In this document: piece after piece, positions 28,325-39,483 of the stretch
Position numbering within the stretch: the first letter of the stretch is position 1
How the letters are laid out: every line of letters starts with the position of its first letter
DNA from: Dendrophyllia cribrosa
Lineage: Eukaryota > Cnidaria > Anthozoa > Scleractinia > Dendrophylliidae
Reading direction: 5' to 3'
Assembly (NCBI GenBank): GCA_024195265.1
Contig: JAJLRJ010000005.1
Coordinates: 35,250,605 to 35,314,604 of the forward strand
DNA length: 64,000 bases
Made by a program: the position numbers and the translations under genes
The notes under the pieces: generated by a model
Seen by the model: the letters and a program-made list of their open reading frames with translations, nothing else
Told to the model about the DNA's origin: nothing
Database searches by the model: none

Positions 28325-28537
28325 TCAATTAGTAATCAGTGATACAAGTTGCTGTGGAGTTAATGATTCGGCAATTCTAAGTATATCTGGAGGGATAATG
28401 TTTTCTTTTGGACTGGGCTTCACAATTGTATGAGAAGACCTTCCAATAAAATAATTTTTGGGGGTGTCTGCTCTCCGTTCAGGAAGAACTTGTTTTTTCT
28501 TACCAGTAACAATAACACCGCTTCTTCCTCGTCCCAT
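28325..28537 (-). CDS. 70-aa basic protein next to the O terminus
   Basis: The ATG at 28535-28537 lies downstream of CCAATTGGAGAAA and GTATATACGC (28550-28585), the early-type pair. The product begins MGRGRSGVIVTGKKKQVLPE and ends in a short helix (LTPQQLVSLITN). It occupies the place held by YqaJ in A2. No domain is recognised. Its conserved promoter and position support a real gene, but no homologue is available here to confirm it. Confidence 0.45.
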   Translation of the reverse strand: MGRGRSGVIVTGKKKQVLPERRADTPKNYFIGRSSHTIVKPSPKENIIPPDILRIAESLTPQQLVSLITN

Positions 28538-28549
28538 TGTCACAATGTG

Positions 28550-28590
28550 CGTATATACCTAGGGTAGGGATTTCTCCAATTGGTAATACC
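28550..28590 (-). promoter_or_regulatory. Early-type promoter at the O terminus
   Basis: Minus-strand CCAATTGGAGAAATCCC, then GGTATATACGC, within what should be the inner inverted repeat of element O. Confidence 0.5.
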
Positions 28591-28635
28591 TTTGCGGGCG
28601 GGCGGGCTCGAGGTTTGATGGGTGGGCATGCCCGG

Positions 28636-28766
28636 AGTAGTAGAGGGAGGGATGTCAAATGCGTTTTTTTCCAAGACCATAAAATAGCGGTCCGAACGCA
28701 GTGAGGACCGCTTATTTCACATGGTCTTGGAAAAAAACGCATTTGACTCCCTCCCTCTCTACTACT
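28636..28766. repeat. Terminal palindrome of element O
   Basis: 131 bp from AGTAGTAGAGGGAGGG to CTCTACTACT with near-perfect pairing of both arms. It shares the centre AGCGGTCC...GGACCGCT with the A2 palindrome but not its arms. The non-Polinton flank begins AGCGGT at 28767, the presumed 6-bp target copy. The other copy is outside the window. Confidence 0.78.
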
Positions 28767-28965
28767 AGCGGTAAAACCAATCGAGTGGGTTCCACACCAT
28801 CCACTGGACCCCAAACCGCTATAACTCCCGCAGTTACCCACTGTATTATAGTATCGGAGATAAACTGGAAGAACTTGGCGCAACTAGGGCAATTCTTAAT
28901 GATAACAGGAGGGGATAACTGGAGTTGTAAGGCTTCCTTTGAAATTCCCTTTGAATTGCTTGACC
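28767..28965. other. Flank of element O, no gene seen
   Basis: A mixed sequence with a short open frame but no recognisable protein. It probably belongs to repetitive DNA into which O inserted. Confidence 0.4.
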
Positions 28966-29041
28966 GCCGACCAGTTAGCTCAGTTGGTAGAGCGCCGGAC
29001 TACCGTCTGACCAAAAACCAGGGTCTCAGTTCGTGGGCCCA
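28966..29041 (+). repeat. tRNA-derived SINE-like fragment
   Basis: AGCTCAGTTGGTAGAGCGCC matches a tRNA A box and D arm, and a degraded B box (GGTCTCAGTTCGTGGG) follows 45 bases later. The anticodon arm does not fold well, so a SINE remnant is more likely than a functional tRNA. Confidence 0.55.
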
Positions 29042-29387
29042 CATAGAAAATTGCACGAAGAACAAGTCCAAAGTTTTTGTTGCTTTTCGCGTGATTTTCA
29101 ATACTTATTGTTACTATAATTTCAACCCGTGAGGTATGTTTGAGTCTTTGACGTCACTTTCTCCCATTCGCAACCAAGCAAGGTTGATTAACAAGGTTGA
29201 TTAATGGCGGCTGTAAATTCTCGGAAATAAATGTTAAAATGAAATAACTTCTGATGTTCGTAATGAATTGAAATTTGGCAAGACGAGTAAGAAAGTCTAA
29301 TTGTACACGAAAATGTATAAAAATGAAAATCAAAAATTTGATCACAGGGGCACTTTAACTGTGAAGCTCCCATTCTCCGGGTTAGGT

Positions 29388-30590
29388 TTACACCTTTGAA
29401 TTTTTCTTGTCAGCGACTCGAAGTCGGCGCATATTATGAAAGGCACCTTCATCTGCTTGCGGTGGTTGGTTGTTCTCGCCCTGTTTTGGCATCTCTATTT
29501 TGATAGGCCTTCCATTTGCCCCTTTACATTCAGGTTTGTGCCTTTCGAGCAAGTCTTTGCTGGTGTAGCCGTGCAAACACTTCTCGCAGAAGTATATTTT
29601 GTGGGTGTCCTTGCTCTGATCATTAAGCAGAGCGCTTAATCATTTTATATAGGTATAGTGTGTTTTTCCCCTTCTTGGATGAGCATCAAGTTGATCCTTG
29701 GCATATCACCGTCTTTTCAGTGTTCCTGTGGACAATGACCGTATTATTTTCCCACCCAAAACGTTGATGGCAAGATGGAGGTTCTGCATCTCAATTTTTT
29801 CGATTTGAGAGATTGGCGTTGGGAAGTATATGCCTGTGAAGTCTAAGCCATCCTCTCTTGGATAGCTGCCAGGCCTTGTTTTTTTTTTCCATTCAGCGCT
29901 GGATGAAGGGCAACACGAAGTGCCCATCTCAAACATTGATCGTCTTTGTTTTGAACGTTGATGATTGCTTTCTTATTTTTCAGCTCCCTAGTGGAAGAGG
30001 GATGAACGTTCCTCCTCGAAATTGCTCATAACGTTTATCGTTGATATATGCTTTAACAATCCTTTTAAAAACCCAACCTGATCCTCTTTCAGGCCATGCC
30101 TCGACTTCCCCCTTTATTTTGTCAATGAATCTGTTGAATTCTGTTGAACACGTTTTGGATTGTGTCTGTGTTGTTTCTGTTTAAAATCTCATTATCATTT
30201 TTGAAAGTGTTCCATTTCTTCTCTTCCTTCGTTTCTTATGATCGAAAACTCAATAACAATGCCGAATTGTACTTTCACACTGCCAAGGTTTTCTATTTAA
30301 TTTTCGATCCTGCCATAAAATCTTGTTTTTGTTTTGTTTGCAAAGTCAAAAGATCGGCTCCATAAGGATAGTTTTTAGAAACATCCATTCTCCAAATATG
30401 GAGCCAGTCCTTGAAATTGTGAACGGTATTAACAAACTCTATATAAGCGCGTCTTGCCACAACCTCTGGCTGGATAGGGGGTTGAAGACTTTTGTTTTCC
30501 TCTTCAGAGATTTGACAATAAGCCATTTGCAACACATCAAGTGAGTACCTTGCTGATGCAATCTGGATATACACAAGTTAAACATTTCTT
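29388..30590 (-). pseudogene. Decayed N-terminal part of a Polinton DNA polymerase B
   Basis: Minus-strand fragments in several frames follow the order of the polymerase N-terminus: helical start (about 30574-30300, with LHIWRMDVSKNYPYG), FTGIYFPTPISQIEKIE (near 29830), LAINVLGGK, then the finger region GYTSKDLLERHKPEC (near 29560). It stops before the Exo I motif. Multiple stops and indels mark it as old. It represents a fifth Polinton, distinct from those nested to the left. Confidence 0.7.
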
Positions 30591-30596
30591 CAATAA
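30565..30596 (-). promoter_or_regulatory. Early-type promoter motif of the decayed polymerase
   Basis: Minus strand ATTGAAGAAATG, then TGTGTATATCC, the same pair that precedes the A2 polymerase. Its survival in a decayed element supports the motif being ancestral. Confidence 0.45.
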
Positions 30597-30822
30597 AAAA
30601 TAAATATTGTTATCAAGTCTGCAAGAGCTCTGACAAGGAGCGGAGAAGCGAGAAAAGCCTCAAAGAGGCGATGGCCCCCCAAAATAGGGGCGAATAAGGG
30701 GAAAAAAGAGCTCGCGGCTTTGCTGAGAGCCGCGGCAGCGGACGGGCGAGGGAAGCGCAGCCCGAATTCCTCATCCCCATGAAGAGTGTTATCTGAATGT
30801 GGGAGAGGAGCGGTCGGAGAAA

Positions 30823-30930
30823 AGCAGTGGGAGAAGAGAATGGGGGAGAGGAGCAGTGGGAGAAGAGAATGGGGGAGAGGAGCAGTGGGAGAAGAGCATG
30901 GGGGAGAGGAGCGGGGGGAGAGGAGCAGGC
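30823..30930. repeat. 29-bp G/A-rich minisatellite
   Basis: About three and a half units of AGCAGTGGGAGAAGAGAATG followed by GGGGAGAGG. Purine-rich on one strand throughout, so it could form triplex or G-rich structures. Confidence 0.75.
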
Positions 30931-30995
30931 GCTTCTGTCTTCCCCGTTTTGCCCTTTTTTGACAAGCTCCCGGCGACATTGAAATAATACTCGCG

Positions 30996-31163
30996 CGCAC
31001 ACATGCACAGTACCGGTTTTGTCTACCGCTGGGGGAACGGTTTTCCCGTTTTAATTCCAAGAGGAGCCCCTCCCGAACTTGTGAGGGTGGGGTCCTCTTA
31101 GTATTAAAAACGGGAAAAACCGTTTTCCCAGCGGTAACAAAACCGGTACTGTGCATGTGTGCG
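30996..31163. repeat. 168-bp imperfect palindrome
   Basis: Arms CGCACACATGCACAGTACCGG and complement continue inward through AACGGTTTTCCCGTTTT with small mismatches. It is probably a fold-back MITE. It lies where the terminus of the decayed polymerase element would be expected, but it lacks AGTAGT ends. Confidence 0.65.
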
Positions 31164-32546
31164 TATTTGTCTCGTTTCAGACAATGGATATTTGTCACGC
31201 TGAGATGTTTTCTTATTCGTAAACCGAATACGCTTATACCGGAAGAGGAAAAAGTTACATATTCCGCCTACTTATCAGTATTCTTAGGGAAGGGGGAAAA
31301 TGGCGTCTTGTTTACGGCACGCACTGATTACAAGACCTCAATGTCCCATTACCGGAATGAAACACACGTTACAAGACTTCAAAATGGGATGATCGACCTG
31401 AAGAACATTAGTTCGCTTTAAAAGTGGAATCTTGGAATTAAATATTTGGAAATCCAAGGGAAATCCACAGCGACGTTTATCTCTAATCAATATATACTAC
31501 TATGACTAACAGCTACTAGTATTCAATTTTAATCATTTCTACATTATGCAACTCTCTACAAACCAGGAGGTTATATTGTGAAACTTTCTTTTTTTTTTTT
31601 TTTTTTCTAAAATCGAATTATTGCAATCGTTTCACTGATAAACAGTGATAGCTTGACTACTAAAACTAGGTACATGGTTACCAAATTACATCTAAAATGC
31701 ACTGCGAGAAAAGAAGTAGAGCGCAACCGAACTTTGCTCAGTGTTAGGCCTAATACAGACATTGTACTTTTGCTGTGTCATATTTGACAAAAGCGCGGTA
31801 GGGCTTAGAGCACGAGTCCGAAACAGATTTTGTTCCAAAGAGATGCCCGAGTTGTCATAAATATTAACAGTTTATACGACACGACAGAAGGACGCCTGAA
31901 TTGGGCTCAAAACGCGGTGCTTCATGTAAACATCTGACGAATCTAAACTGGTCATTAAATACAATGGCATTTTCAATTATGAGAAGGTCAGCTCCTAACA
32001 AAAGCGTACAGGAGAGATCCGTTTAACTTGGAAACTTCTTGGTTGGTAAGAACTACAATAAAGAAGATAAAGAGAGAAATATTTGTATTAATTTAATGAG
32101 CCTCAACATTACATATTCATTGCAAATATGCTTGTCACAAAGAAAGAAACAACGTTGTGCTCTATCGTGCCACCTGCAACAAGTGCTATGTATATATGTA
32201 ATGTTTATGCTTACTTCTTTCCTTCTTTTAATAGTTGAGTGTTGCCAAGCTTACCTGAGTCACACGAGGCTGACAGAGACAGTTTTATAGCATTCTCCTG
32301 CTGACTAAACATTATGGCCACCTATTTCAAACATAGACACAAAAACAGAAAATCAAACTACAAAGCTGTTTTTATAACACAGTTGAATAAATATCGCTTA
32401 TTAAGAATTTGCTCATCACCGATGAGCCAATAAAATTATAATTCAGTGCGTCTTTTATCCCCCCCAAAAACAGGGCATATAAATCGCATTGCATTCGCAC
32501 ATAGAACATTCTGTAGCACTGTAACTGTCGTATTTGGAACGAATTA
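31164..32546. other. Intergenic repeat-like DNA, no gene seen
   Basis: AT-rich with a poly(T) run near 31589-31610 and short unconvincing frames only. Confidence 0.4.
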
Positions 32547-32784
32547 GGCCCTATTTACATGGAAAGAGGATGATCCTAGCACCAGGATCATCCGAGCGCG
32601 ACATGTTTTCTGCTTTCAGTTTACATGCGAATAGGATGATCCTAGCGCTAGGATCATCCTATCTGAGAGGTAGGATGATGCTAGCGCTAGGATCATCCTA
32701 GTGCCGCATTTTTGCTTTTACCCCAATCAACCTTCTAGGATCAACCTAGCACTAGGATCATCTTCTTTCCATGTAAATAGGACC
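32547..32784. mobile_element. Harbinger-like MITE with TTA duplication
   Basis: Ends GGCCCTATTTACATGGAAAG and complement, flanked by TTA at 32544-32546 and 32785-32787. Internally it holds several copies of the self-complementary GATCCTAGCGCTAGGATC. Confidence 0.75.
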
Positions 32785-33345
32785 TTAGAAGCCGTGCACA
32801 CACCGGCCTTGAGAGACATCAATGCTCAGTTGATATAATGTGTATCACAAACTAGTACCAGTAACACGCGAACATCGCACTTCATTCCACGCAGCCAAAG
32901 TTGAGTTTGTTATACGTCAATCAAAAACAATGCATTAACATACTTCTAAATTCCAAGCGAAAGAACTAAACAACAAACAATTTTGCAAGAAAGAGTGAAA
33001 ACTTTAAAACAACCTAATCCTACACCAACTAAAGTTTTAAAGATTTCATTACAAATCAAGACTCCAACACCGTCTGAAACTGGCCGTAAATCGCGCGTGT
33101 ACATGAACTCGCCCCTGCCTCCCCTAGAAAGTTATTTTGGTCCCATATTGTTATAAAAAGCTTCAGGACGGTTAAACCAATCAGAATCCGTCTACTGCGG
33201 TTTGTCACTCGGAGAAGAATATCAGATTTCAAATAAATATGACCGCTCGTCTACTCCACGCTTCAATTTTTCAGACGTTCCTTTTTCATTACCGGAATGA
33301 AAACACGCCTTTTAAGACTTCGAAATGAAAAGAAAAAGTCCTTAA
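32785..33345. other. Intergenic DNA, no gene seen
   Basis: No reading frame or motif with recognisable identity. Confidence 0.35.
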
Positions 33346-34069
33346 CCCATTGACACCTGAGAATTTTTACGTTTTTGAGCGATTTCCTGCATTCACACGC
33401 CCCATAGGATTTCGTGACTCCATATTTAAAGTTACCATTGAAAGTGCTGCTGTTCTAAAACAATGAAGGCTCGAGTTTACTGGAAACGTCATTGTGACGT
33501 TCCCGTTTTGCTTGGTTGATTTGCAATAAAGGGTCAAATATGAATTATCTACCATTTTTGGTAAGTTCACAGCCATTTTTCATCTTTAGTAGCTGCCTGA
33601 TGAGCATCATCAGGCAGGCTATTTCCCAGCATGCAGTGCGGTGGTGATGTTGAAAATCGAGGCAAGGTCAGTATGCACTAGAACGAGAGGCTGTAGCTGG
33701 GCCCGAGCAACGAATAAGAGCAAAAAATTCGCTGCTAAGCTAGGACTAGGACTGAATTTTGCTGTGAATGTTGACTTTTGGGTTTGCCACGATGATTTGA
33801 ATAAAAAAAACTAAAGGCAAAAACGTGATTTTTGTTGTTTTTCTATGACGTTAAAAACGGTCATTTTTGTTATTGTCCAAATTCAAACGCTGATATTCTG
33901 CAAAATCGCTGACTTTTTTGTGTTTATTGGGTATCTCAATTTGAGGGACTTTCTAGTCAAGGCTCACAACTGCTAGTTAAGGCAATGTTCGCACGATTGA
34001 GAAAGTTGCAATTTTTTAAAGCAGTGGAGTCTTGTACAGGCGGTTTCGAGCGGTTCAGGTGTCAATGGG
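33346..34069. mobile_element. Non-autonomous piggyBac-like element (TTAA sites)
   Basis: Begins CCCATTGACACCTGA and ends TCAGGTGTCAATGGG, flanked on both sides by TTAA (33342-33345 and 34070-34073). Length 724 bp with no transposase. A lone GTCAATGGGTTAA end also occurs near 36530. Confidence 0.7.
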
Positions 34070-34860
34070 TTAAGAAGATGTTTATGCCTTTAAAGTGGTG
34101 GTAAGAAAGCTGAAAGCGATGAAATCTTCCTTTAAAGATCAGCATTCATTTATCAAGTGAGGGCATGTCTTCCTTCAGAATTCACATTCGAAGTGGCAGA
34201 CTTCTAAGAATTTTCAAGTATTCATGAAAAACATTTAAACTATGATAAAGGAAATAACATTTTTGAATGTGGATTTACTTTTTAAGAAACATTTCATTGA
34301 ATGTTTCTTTGTGTTGTCAGTAGTTTTTGAGAAATATTTAGAAAACTAGGCCACATTCGGTGGAGCAATTGTGCAAGAAATTCGCCACGTGCTAACCAAA
34401 TTTTGCTTGCGCGGAGAGTTTCCTCAAAGCAATAATATAACGCGTTTTGCTTTTGAGAGTAATCTAATAGATATTTGAAGAAAACTTTCAACTGAGAGCA
34501 TTTGTTGTCCCTTTTTCCTTGTTTGCTCTTTTAAGAATTGGTTTCGAAACTTAGGTGGTGCGACACACCCAAACAAAAAAGAAAACACAAATTAACGAAA
34601 GCAAAACGCAAAAAAAAAGCAGACTGGTAGCGAGGTTAACATGAGAACGAGGTAAAAGTAATAAACTTGGCTCGACTGAAATTTCGCGCCCAAAATCATG
34701 TCCTCGTGCTCAACCTCCGCGCGGCTAAGAGGACCAACAGGGCTCTGGAGACGAGAATGACCTAAAATTGAAATGGCGGAAGCATTTCAGACTGAAAGGG
34801 AGATAACTACTCATTAATTTCATCTTGAATATGAAAATGAAGTTATCAGGGTTTTTTGCA

Positions 34861-35000
34861 TGATTCCGACAGATTACTTGGTTACAGAGCAATATGGCAT
34901 TCGCTTCGATCCGGAGGGTGTTGAACAAAGACGCAGACGAAGGCTAACGAGAAGACGATACTTGTGGTACATCAACACTTGGCGCTTGCGGATCTTCTTC
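34861..35000 (+). pseudogene. Possible fragment of an integrase-core-type coding exon
   Basis: One plus-strand frame contains FDPEGVEQRRRRRLTRRRYL, a pattern I associate with the segment just before the integrase core in a family common in cnidarian genomes. Only about 45 residues are recognisable and the downstream core is not found. Confidence 0.3.
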
Positions 35001-36035
35001 ACCCTGTTGTGGTGGTTCAAGTGGAAAACTGCATGTAGGCGGAGAATCTGGGGAGAGGGAACCAAATTCACCAACCTAAATATAATGTCACAACACGAGT
35101 CCGCGTGATCAGCAATTAAATAGTTTAAGACAAGTTGGACACTCTATTTTCTGCTCTTTAACTACATCCTTCAAGGGCTCCTGCATCTGGGGGGGGGGGG
35201 GGGGGGGGGTATCAGTAGTCACATTGACTTTTTTTGATTGACACTACCAATATCAAGAACTTTGACTTCTGACTCAGATGTGCCGGCTGCCGTAGTTTGC
35301 CCTTCAGTCCCTGGATTCTGTAAGAATGCAGAAGCGGGTTTTATAAATGCTATGCACAAACTCACAATCGGAAAGACTTTCATCGTCGTTGTAGTCTGTG
35401 TCGTCATCTAAATTTGCCAATCAAGAGAACAGGTAATCGCTCTTCGTAGCAATGAACAGAGTCAAACGATCATATGTTTTGCCAGTGTCTTCTCTGTACT
35501 CTTTCAAGGCAAACCCTTTAACATTACCACCTCTTTGCCGTCAGGGTACAACAACACGTATCCGAGTCCCAGGTGGATTGTTTTATCATGATGTGCATGT
35601 TTCGTTACAGCTTTTTCCAGAATGCTCTTTTCATCTGCTGAAGGAAGGAAGGTAACGTTTTGCTGGCCCTGCATTTTTTAAAGTTACCTGATGACTTGTC
35701 CAGCTTCATGTAAACATTGATGCTCACTTCATTTCTTTTGCTTTACCCTTTCCAGCTATCTTCGCTTTTTTGCCCTTCGACTCAAATCTTGACGTTCTCT
35801 CTCTTTCTTTGCGGAGTTTAAATTCATCAAAACTTACAGTTTTGGTAGTAGATGACGTTCTCGGAACGACTTCAGCAGCAGATTTCATGGAATACCCACA
35901 ATTAGAATATAAGTTAGCTAAGCATCACCAAACGACTTCGATCCGCACTGACTACAAAACCTGGCGGACAGCAAATCAGACAATCAGCAATGGGAAGCAG
36001 CAATGGCATAAAAATGGAGCGAAATGTAAATCTTA
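35001..36035. other. Intergenic DNA with poly(G) tract, no gene seen
   Basis: Includes an uninterrupted G run of about 21 bases at 35189-35209, a likely source of polymerase slippage. Short frames look like chance. Confidence 0.4.
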
Positions 36036-36104
36036 CCTCGTTCCTAGGGTCTTCTCGGCGGTCGCCATCTTGAAAAGCACCGCCGAGAAGACCCTGGAAC
36101 GAGG
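36036..36104. repeat. 69-bp palindromic MITE
   Basis: CCTCGTTCCTAGGGTCTTCT on one side and its near-exact complement on the other around a short centre. Confidence 0.65.
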
Positions 36105-36674
36105 TTGATTTCAGTCTAGCGACCAGTCCAGCCCAGTTTTTTACTCTTTCCTCATTTTCACTCCCAATCTGCTTTTTTGTTTGCGTTTTGCTTTTTTTAA
36201 TTTGTCTCCTTTTGTGTTTTCTTTTTTGTTTGTGTGGCCCTTTTGAGCCACCGTACGAAAGCGATCTTTTGTAAACAAAACCAGATTTGCAATTAGCAGC
36301 TCTAATTTCCCTAGCATCACAAAATCCAAAATGTCTGCGTAATTTTTGATATTTTGATTTTCAAGGTAGTTTTTCAGGCTATTTTTTATACGCAATTAAT
36401 GTTTTTTTTTTATTCGAAAAACCGTTCACGCTAATTATTCTAGTAAGTCTGTGTTCGCTCTTACTCTTGTGCGCATTGCTCATTTATTATCGTTCCTTGA
36501 TTCGCGTTGATCTGAGAAATCGCGCAAGAGTCAATGGGTTAAATGTCGGCGTTGCATATGAGCCCCTGCATATAACGGCTTAACGATCCGCCTACCATTC
36601 ATGCATCGCTGAGTTTCTAAATTATCACGTGCAATGAATTTTAAACGTATTATTTTAAGTAATGATCCGCATAA

Positions 36675-36869
36675 GGGAGTGTTTACATGACACCGGGGCG
36701 ACTTTCCCGCCGGGGCGAGTTCACTCCGGTTCCCTCTTATGGCTCTACATTTGTTTACATGATACCACCAATGTGGTGGTATCATGTAAACAAATGCAGA
36801 GCCATAAGAGGGAAACAGAGTGAACTCGCCCCGGCGGGAAAGTCGCCCCGGTGTCATGTAAACACCCCC
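36675..36869. mobile_element. Palindromic MITE with TAA duplication
   Basis: Ends GGGAGTGTTTACATGACACC and complement, flanked by TAA at 36672-36674 and 36870-36872. Both halves pair almost completely, so it is a fold-back element. Confidence 0.75.
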
Positions 36870-37640
36870 TAAGAAGGAAAGTGCTGAACGGCAATGCACG
36901 ATGGAATGCCAACTTTTTTCATTGTTACAACTAGTGATCTCATTGGCCTGGACTCAAAAATCGCTAAAAAGTTGAGGTTCAAGATGTATTTTGTCAATTT
37001 TTTTAAGGTTTCAAGTTATTTGATACCCAATCGCACAACATGCAATTTTTAAAAGATATTGTATTTGGGGAACTTCATCAAAGAAGCAAAATTATTAGCT
37101 ATTGTCTTCTGCTATTCTGATTGGTTAAGCACGAAAATTTCCTAAAATTTATATGACGCAAATGGACTTTCTTTATTTTTATACTGAAATATAATTATGA
37201 ACCATCAGCCCCTCCTCTATTCTTGAAACCAAAGATGTTCTATGTGGGAAAGAGCCAATGCCGCAGAACAATGAAGTTTACAGTAGTTCTTATGTGCAGC
37301 ATTACTTAACAAACAGTGGCTGCGGCGGCACTAGATTTCCCATTAATTAATTAAAATTAACTGGTTTAACAAAATTCCTGATGCGGACGGGTATTTTTGG
37401 CATTCACCGAATTTAAACCGTGCTAGCGGTTGCCATGGAAATTAATTAAAGAATAATACATTTTTTAACCGAGTTAGGTTTATTTAAACCACCTCGCTAG
37501 GTAGTTTAGTGTAGGTTAACTTTCCCGATCTGTCTATCATCTTCGCTTACGCTAAAATGGCATCGCGTGTTTACGAAAGGGAAAATTGCCTCCCCGACGG
37601 ATGCTTTGGCAGGCTTATTTTGTACCTCGTTCCCATCAGG
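36870..37640. other. Intergenic DNA, no gene seen
   Basis: A sequence near 37240-37275 (TATGTGGGAAAGAGCCAATG) resembles part of the transposon at 62477-63617, so a diverged relative may lie here. Confidence 0.35.
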
Positions 37641-37764
37641 GCCGAGTTGTTCAAGGCCTGATAAGATTAGCACTAATCCTGGATTAACTGTCAACAGAAC
37701 ATATTTTTTTTTGTCATGGTAATTAACCCTGGATTAGCGCTAATCGTCCTTCGAACAACTCGGC
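37641..37764. repeat. 124-bp palindromic MITE-like repeat
   Basis: GCCGAGTTGTTC and GAACAACTCGGC form the ends; inner GATTAGCACTAATCC and GGATTAGCGCTAATC pair. Confidence 0.65.
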
Positions 37765-38368
37765 ACAGATGAACAGAAACCTTAAAAATGTCGCTAAAAC
37801 GAATAAAGAATACAGCAAATGATAACATCTCTCACGTTCAAAGTTCAACCTTCTGAAGTGCGGCCGCTCAAAAAAATAAACTCGGTTATTTGATAACAAA
37901 CGCCTTTTTACCGAGTTATTTTGTTTTAGAATTTTAACCGGGTTTCTAAAAAAATAACTCAGTTAACTCACCAAGTGCGGCCGCGGCCAGTATCCGTAAA
38001 CGATACCTTTTATCTTTTTGGCTCTGTTAGCTTGAAATCGTGCCAGTTAGAATTTCAAATAAATTTAACGGTTTTTTTTCGACGTCCACTTAACTCAGTC
38101 AACTTCATCCGAGTGCAGTGGATCGGACGCGTGTGATTGGTAACGGCTACAAATCTGATCGCCGTATTTCATAACAATTCAGCAGGGTTGTACCTCTTCC
38201 GAACCTCTAATTTCATTGGACATGGATAATCCGCAGCTATATTGTTTTCAGAGCTAGGGTCCATTGTTTTATGAGGCGTAAAACCCGACTCCAGTGGTTT
38301 AATGTTGTAAACACAGTAAAGTAAGACAACTTGGCACAGGCATACCAAGCGTGCATGTCGTATAGTAC
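37765..38368. other. Presumed synthetase intron or 3' flank, no exon recognised
   Basis: The final exon(s) of the isoleucyl-tRNA synthetase gene should lie to the left of 38369, but I could not identify them. Confidence 0.35.
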
Positions 38369-38563
38369 CTGTCGCTTAAGTTGATCAAGAGTCATGGCTG
38401 GGGTTCCCCGAGGATTCTCCAGCAGAACAGTTCCTTGAAGAGGCTTGGCTACTCCGCACAGCTGTACGTTGACAAACCCACACAATGGCACTCCTGGACT
38501 CCCCTGTGGATGGGTGTCTTGATGGCCCCGCAGCAGCTTAAGTTCTAGCACAGTACCTTTAAC
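38369..38563 (-). CDS. IARS1: Isoleucyl-tRNA synthetase exon (C-terminal extension)
   Basis: 65 codons between an AG acceptor and a GT donor, in phase with the preceding exon. It encodes GFVNVQLCGVAKPLQGTVLL, then ENPRGTPAMTLDQLKRQ, matching the repeated C-terminal extension of animal cytosolic isoleucyl-tRNA synthetase (pattern VNLQL...GTLLLENP). This appended domain is specific to the eukaryotic cytosolic enzyme. Confidence 0.75.
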
Positions 38564-38658
38564 CTGCAAAACAATTAACAATACGAAGTAACCTTGAGGC
38601 CTTTATCTCTTGAATGTCAGAACTTGTCAGGAGTCATTGACGCACTGTGCTGCGATAC

Positions 38659-38847
38659 CTCTGTTTTTTCGTGGATTATCTCAGAAAGGCCAGATGACTG
38701 AGCACTGGCAACAAGAGGTTGCTTAACGCTGTCTTCAATGTACTCTTTGTGTGCCCTGATGACGTCATTTAAGGCTTTGATCGCGTCTTGTGCACCTTGA
38801 GTGACGTCAAACACAATGGTGATGTCATCGCTCGGCTGGAGCTTGGC
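38659..38847 (-). CDS. IARS1: Isoleucyl-tRNA synthetase exon
   Basis: 63 codons with AG/GT borders. Encodes AKLQPSDDITIVFDVT and ends LSEIIHEKTE, corresponding to the region after the conserved QKLRKK segment. Reading phase joins both neighbours. Confidence 0.8.
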
Positions 38848-39089
38848 CTGATATAAGATTTAAGTAGAATTTTTTATTAGCATAGAAACTGCCCTTTTAT
38901 GTATTGTTAGATCACTTTACTTTGTAAAGAGACTAAGATATACAGTAACAATTTATGATTCAGACATTTCCTTTGTTATTCAAGAACCTTCATTTAACAT
39001 ACACCCAACAACGGTCTGGACCTAAATTTTAACAAAAAAGTCTAATTTCCTAAATAGCTTTAGTAGTGTCTAGTAATTAATGACGTTAC

Positions 39090-39185
39090 CTTTTTCCGTA
39101 GTTTCTGAATACGGTTGACAACTTCTCGTGCCACACCTTCAGCAAGCAAAGCTTTATCTGGAGTAGTGTCTAACAAAATCAGCAC
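39090..39185 (-). CDS. IARS1: Isoleucyl-tRNA synthetase exon (LLDTTPD...QKLRKK)
   Basis: 32 codons containing LLDTTPDKALLAEGVAREVV and NRIQKLRKK, the most diagnostic stretch of the animal cytosolic isoleucyl-tRNA synthetase in this window. Splice borders AG/GT. Confidence 0.88.
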
Positions 39186-39289
39186 CTGAATGCAAATACA
39201 CAAGTTAGGTACGGCATTCAAATTTCTTATCAATATTGTTATCAGCAAAGCAAAATCTTTCATTTCAAAAGGAACAGAGTTGCGCTGAC

Positions 39290-39355
39290 CTCGCCATCCG
39301 AGTGTGCTTCATAAGCAGAGGGTGTTGAACCATTCTGATCAAATGAGTACATAAT
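39290..39355 (-). CDS. IARS1: Isoleucyl-tRNA synthetase exon
   Basis: 22 codons (MYSFDQNGSTPSAYEAHSDG) with AG/GT borders, aligning to the YEAH(S/T)DG segment just upstream of LLDTTPD in the family. Confidence 0.82.
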
Positions 39356-39483
39356 CTGTTGGTATCACAAAACAAAGTTATCTTCACACAAGTCTAACAG
39401 ATTCGATTCAGATACCTGTTAAATATAACTTCTTTCTTTTCATTAAACATAATTTAACATACTTCCTTGAAAGTTATTTTCAC

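Larger units (their letters stand above)
5182..28766. mobile_element. Polinton-like element O, containing nested element A2
   Basis: O is represented by 5182-5838 and 22968-28766. Its gene order from 22968 rightwards (609-type gene, penton, 2TM protein, VLTF3-like, repeat protein, zinc-finger protein, small early gene, terminal palindrome) repeats the right half of A2. O differs by lacking YqaJ next to the terminus, by a duplicated VLTF3 tail and by more damage. Its left half is beyond A1, outside the window. Its right terminus is the palindrome at 28636-28766. Confidence 0.75.

Noticed and set aside
30590..31198. Long minus-strand frames rich in Ser, Pro and Leu near 30600-31200
   Set aside because: They run through a purine-rich minisatellite and a palindrome; low-complexity translation only.
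34294..34491. Short minus-strand frames of 60-80 codons in 31164-38240
   Set aside because: No recognisable protein, no support from neighbours, and typical of chance frames in AT-rich DNA.
36141..36395. Lysine-rich minus-strand frame at 36141-36395
   Set aside because: Simple A-rich composition with no homology signal.
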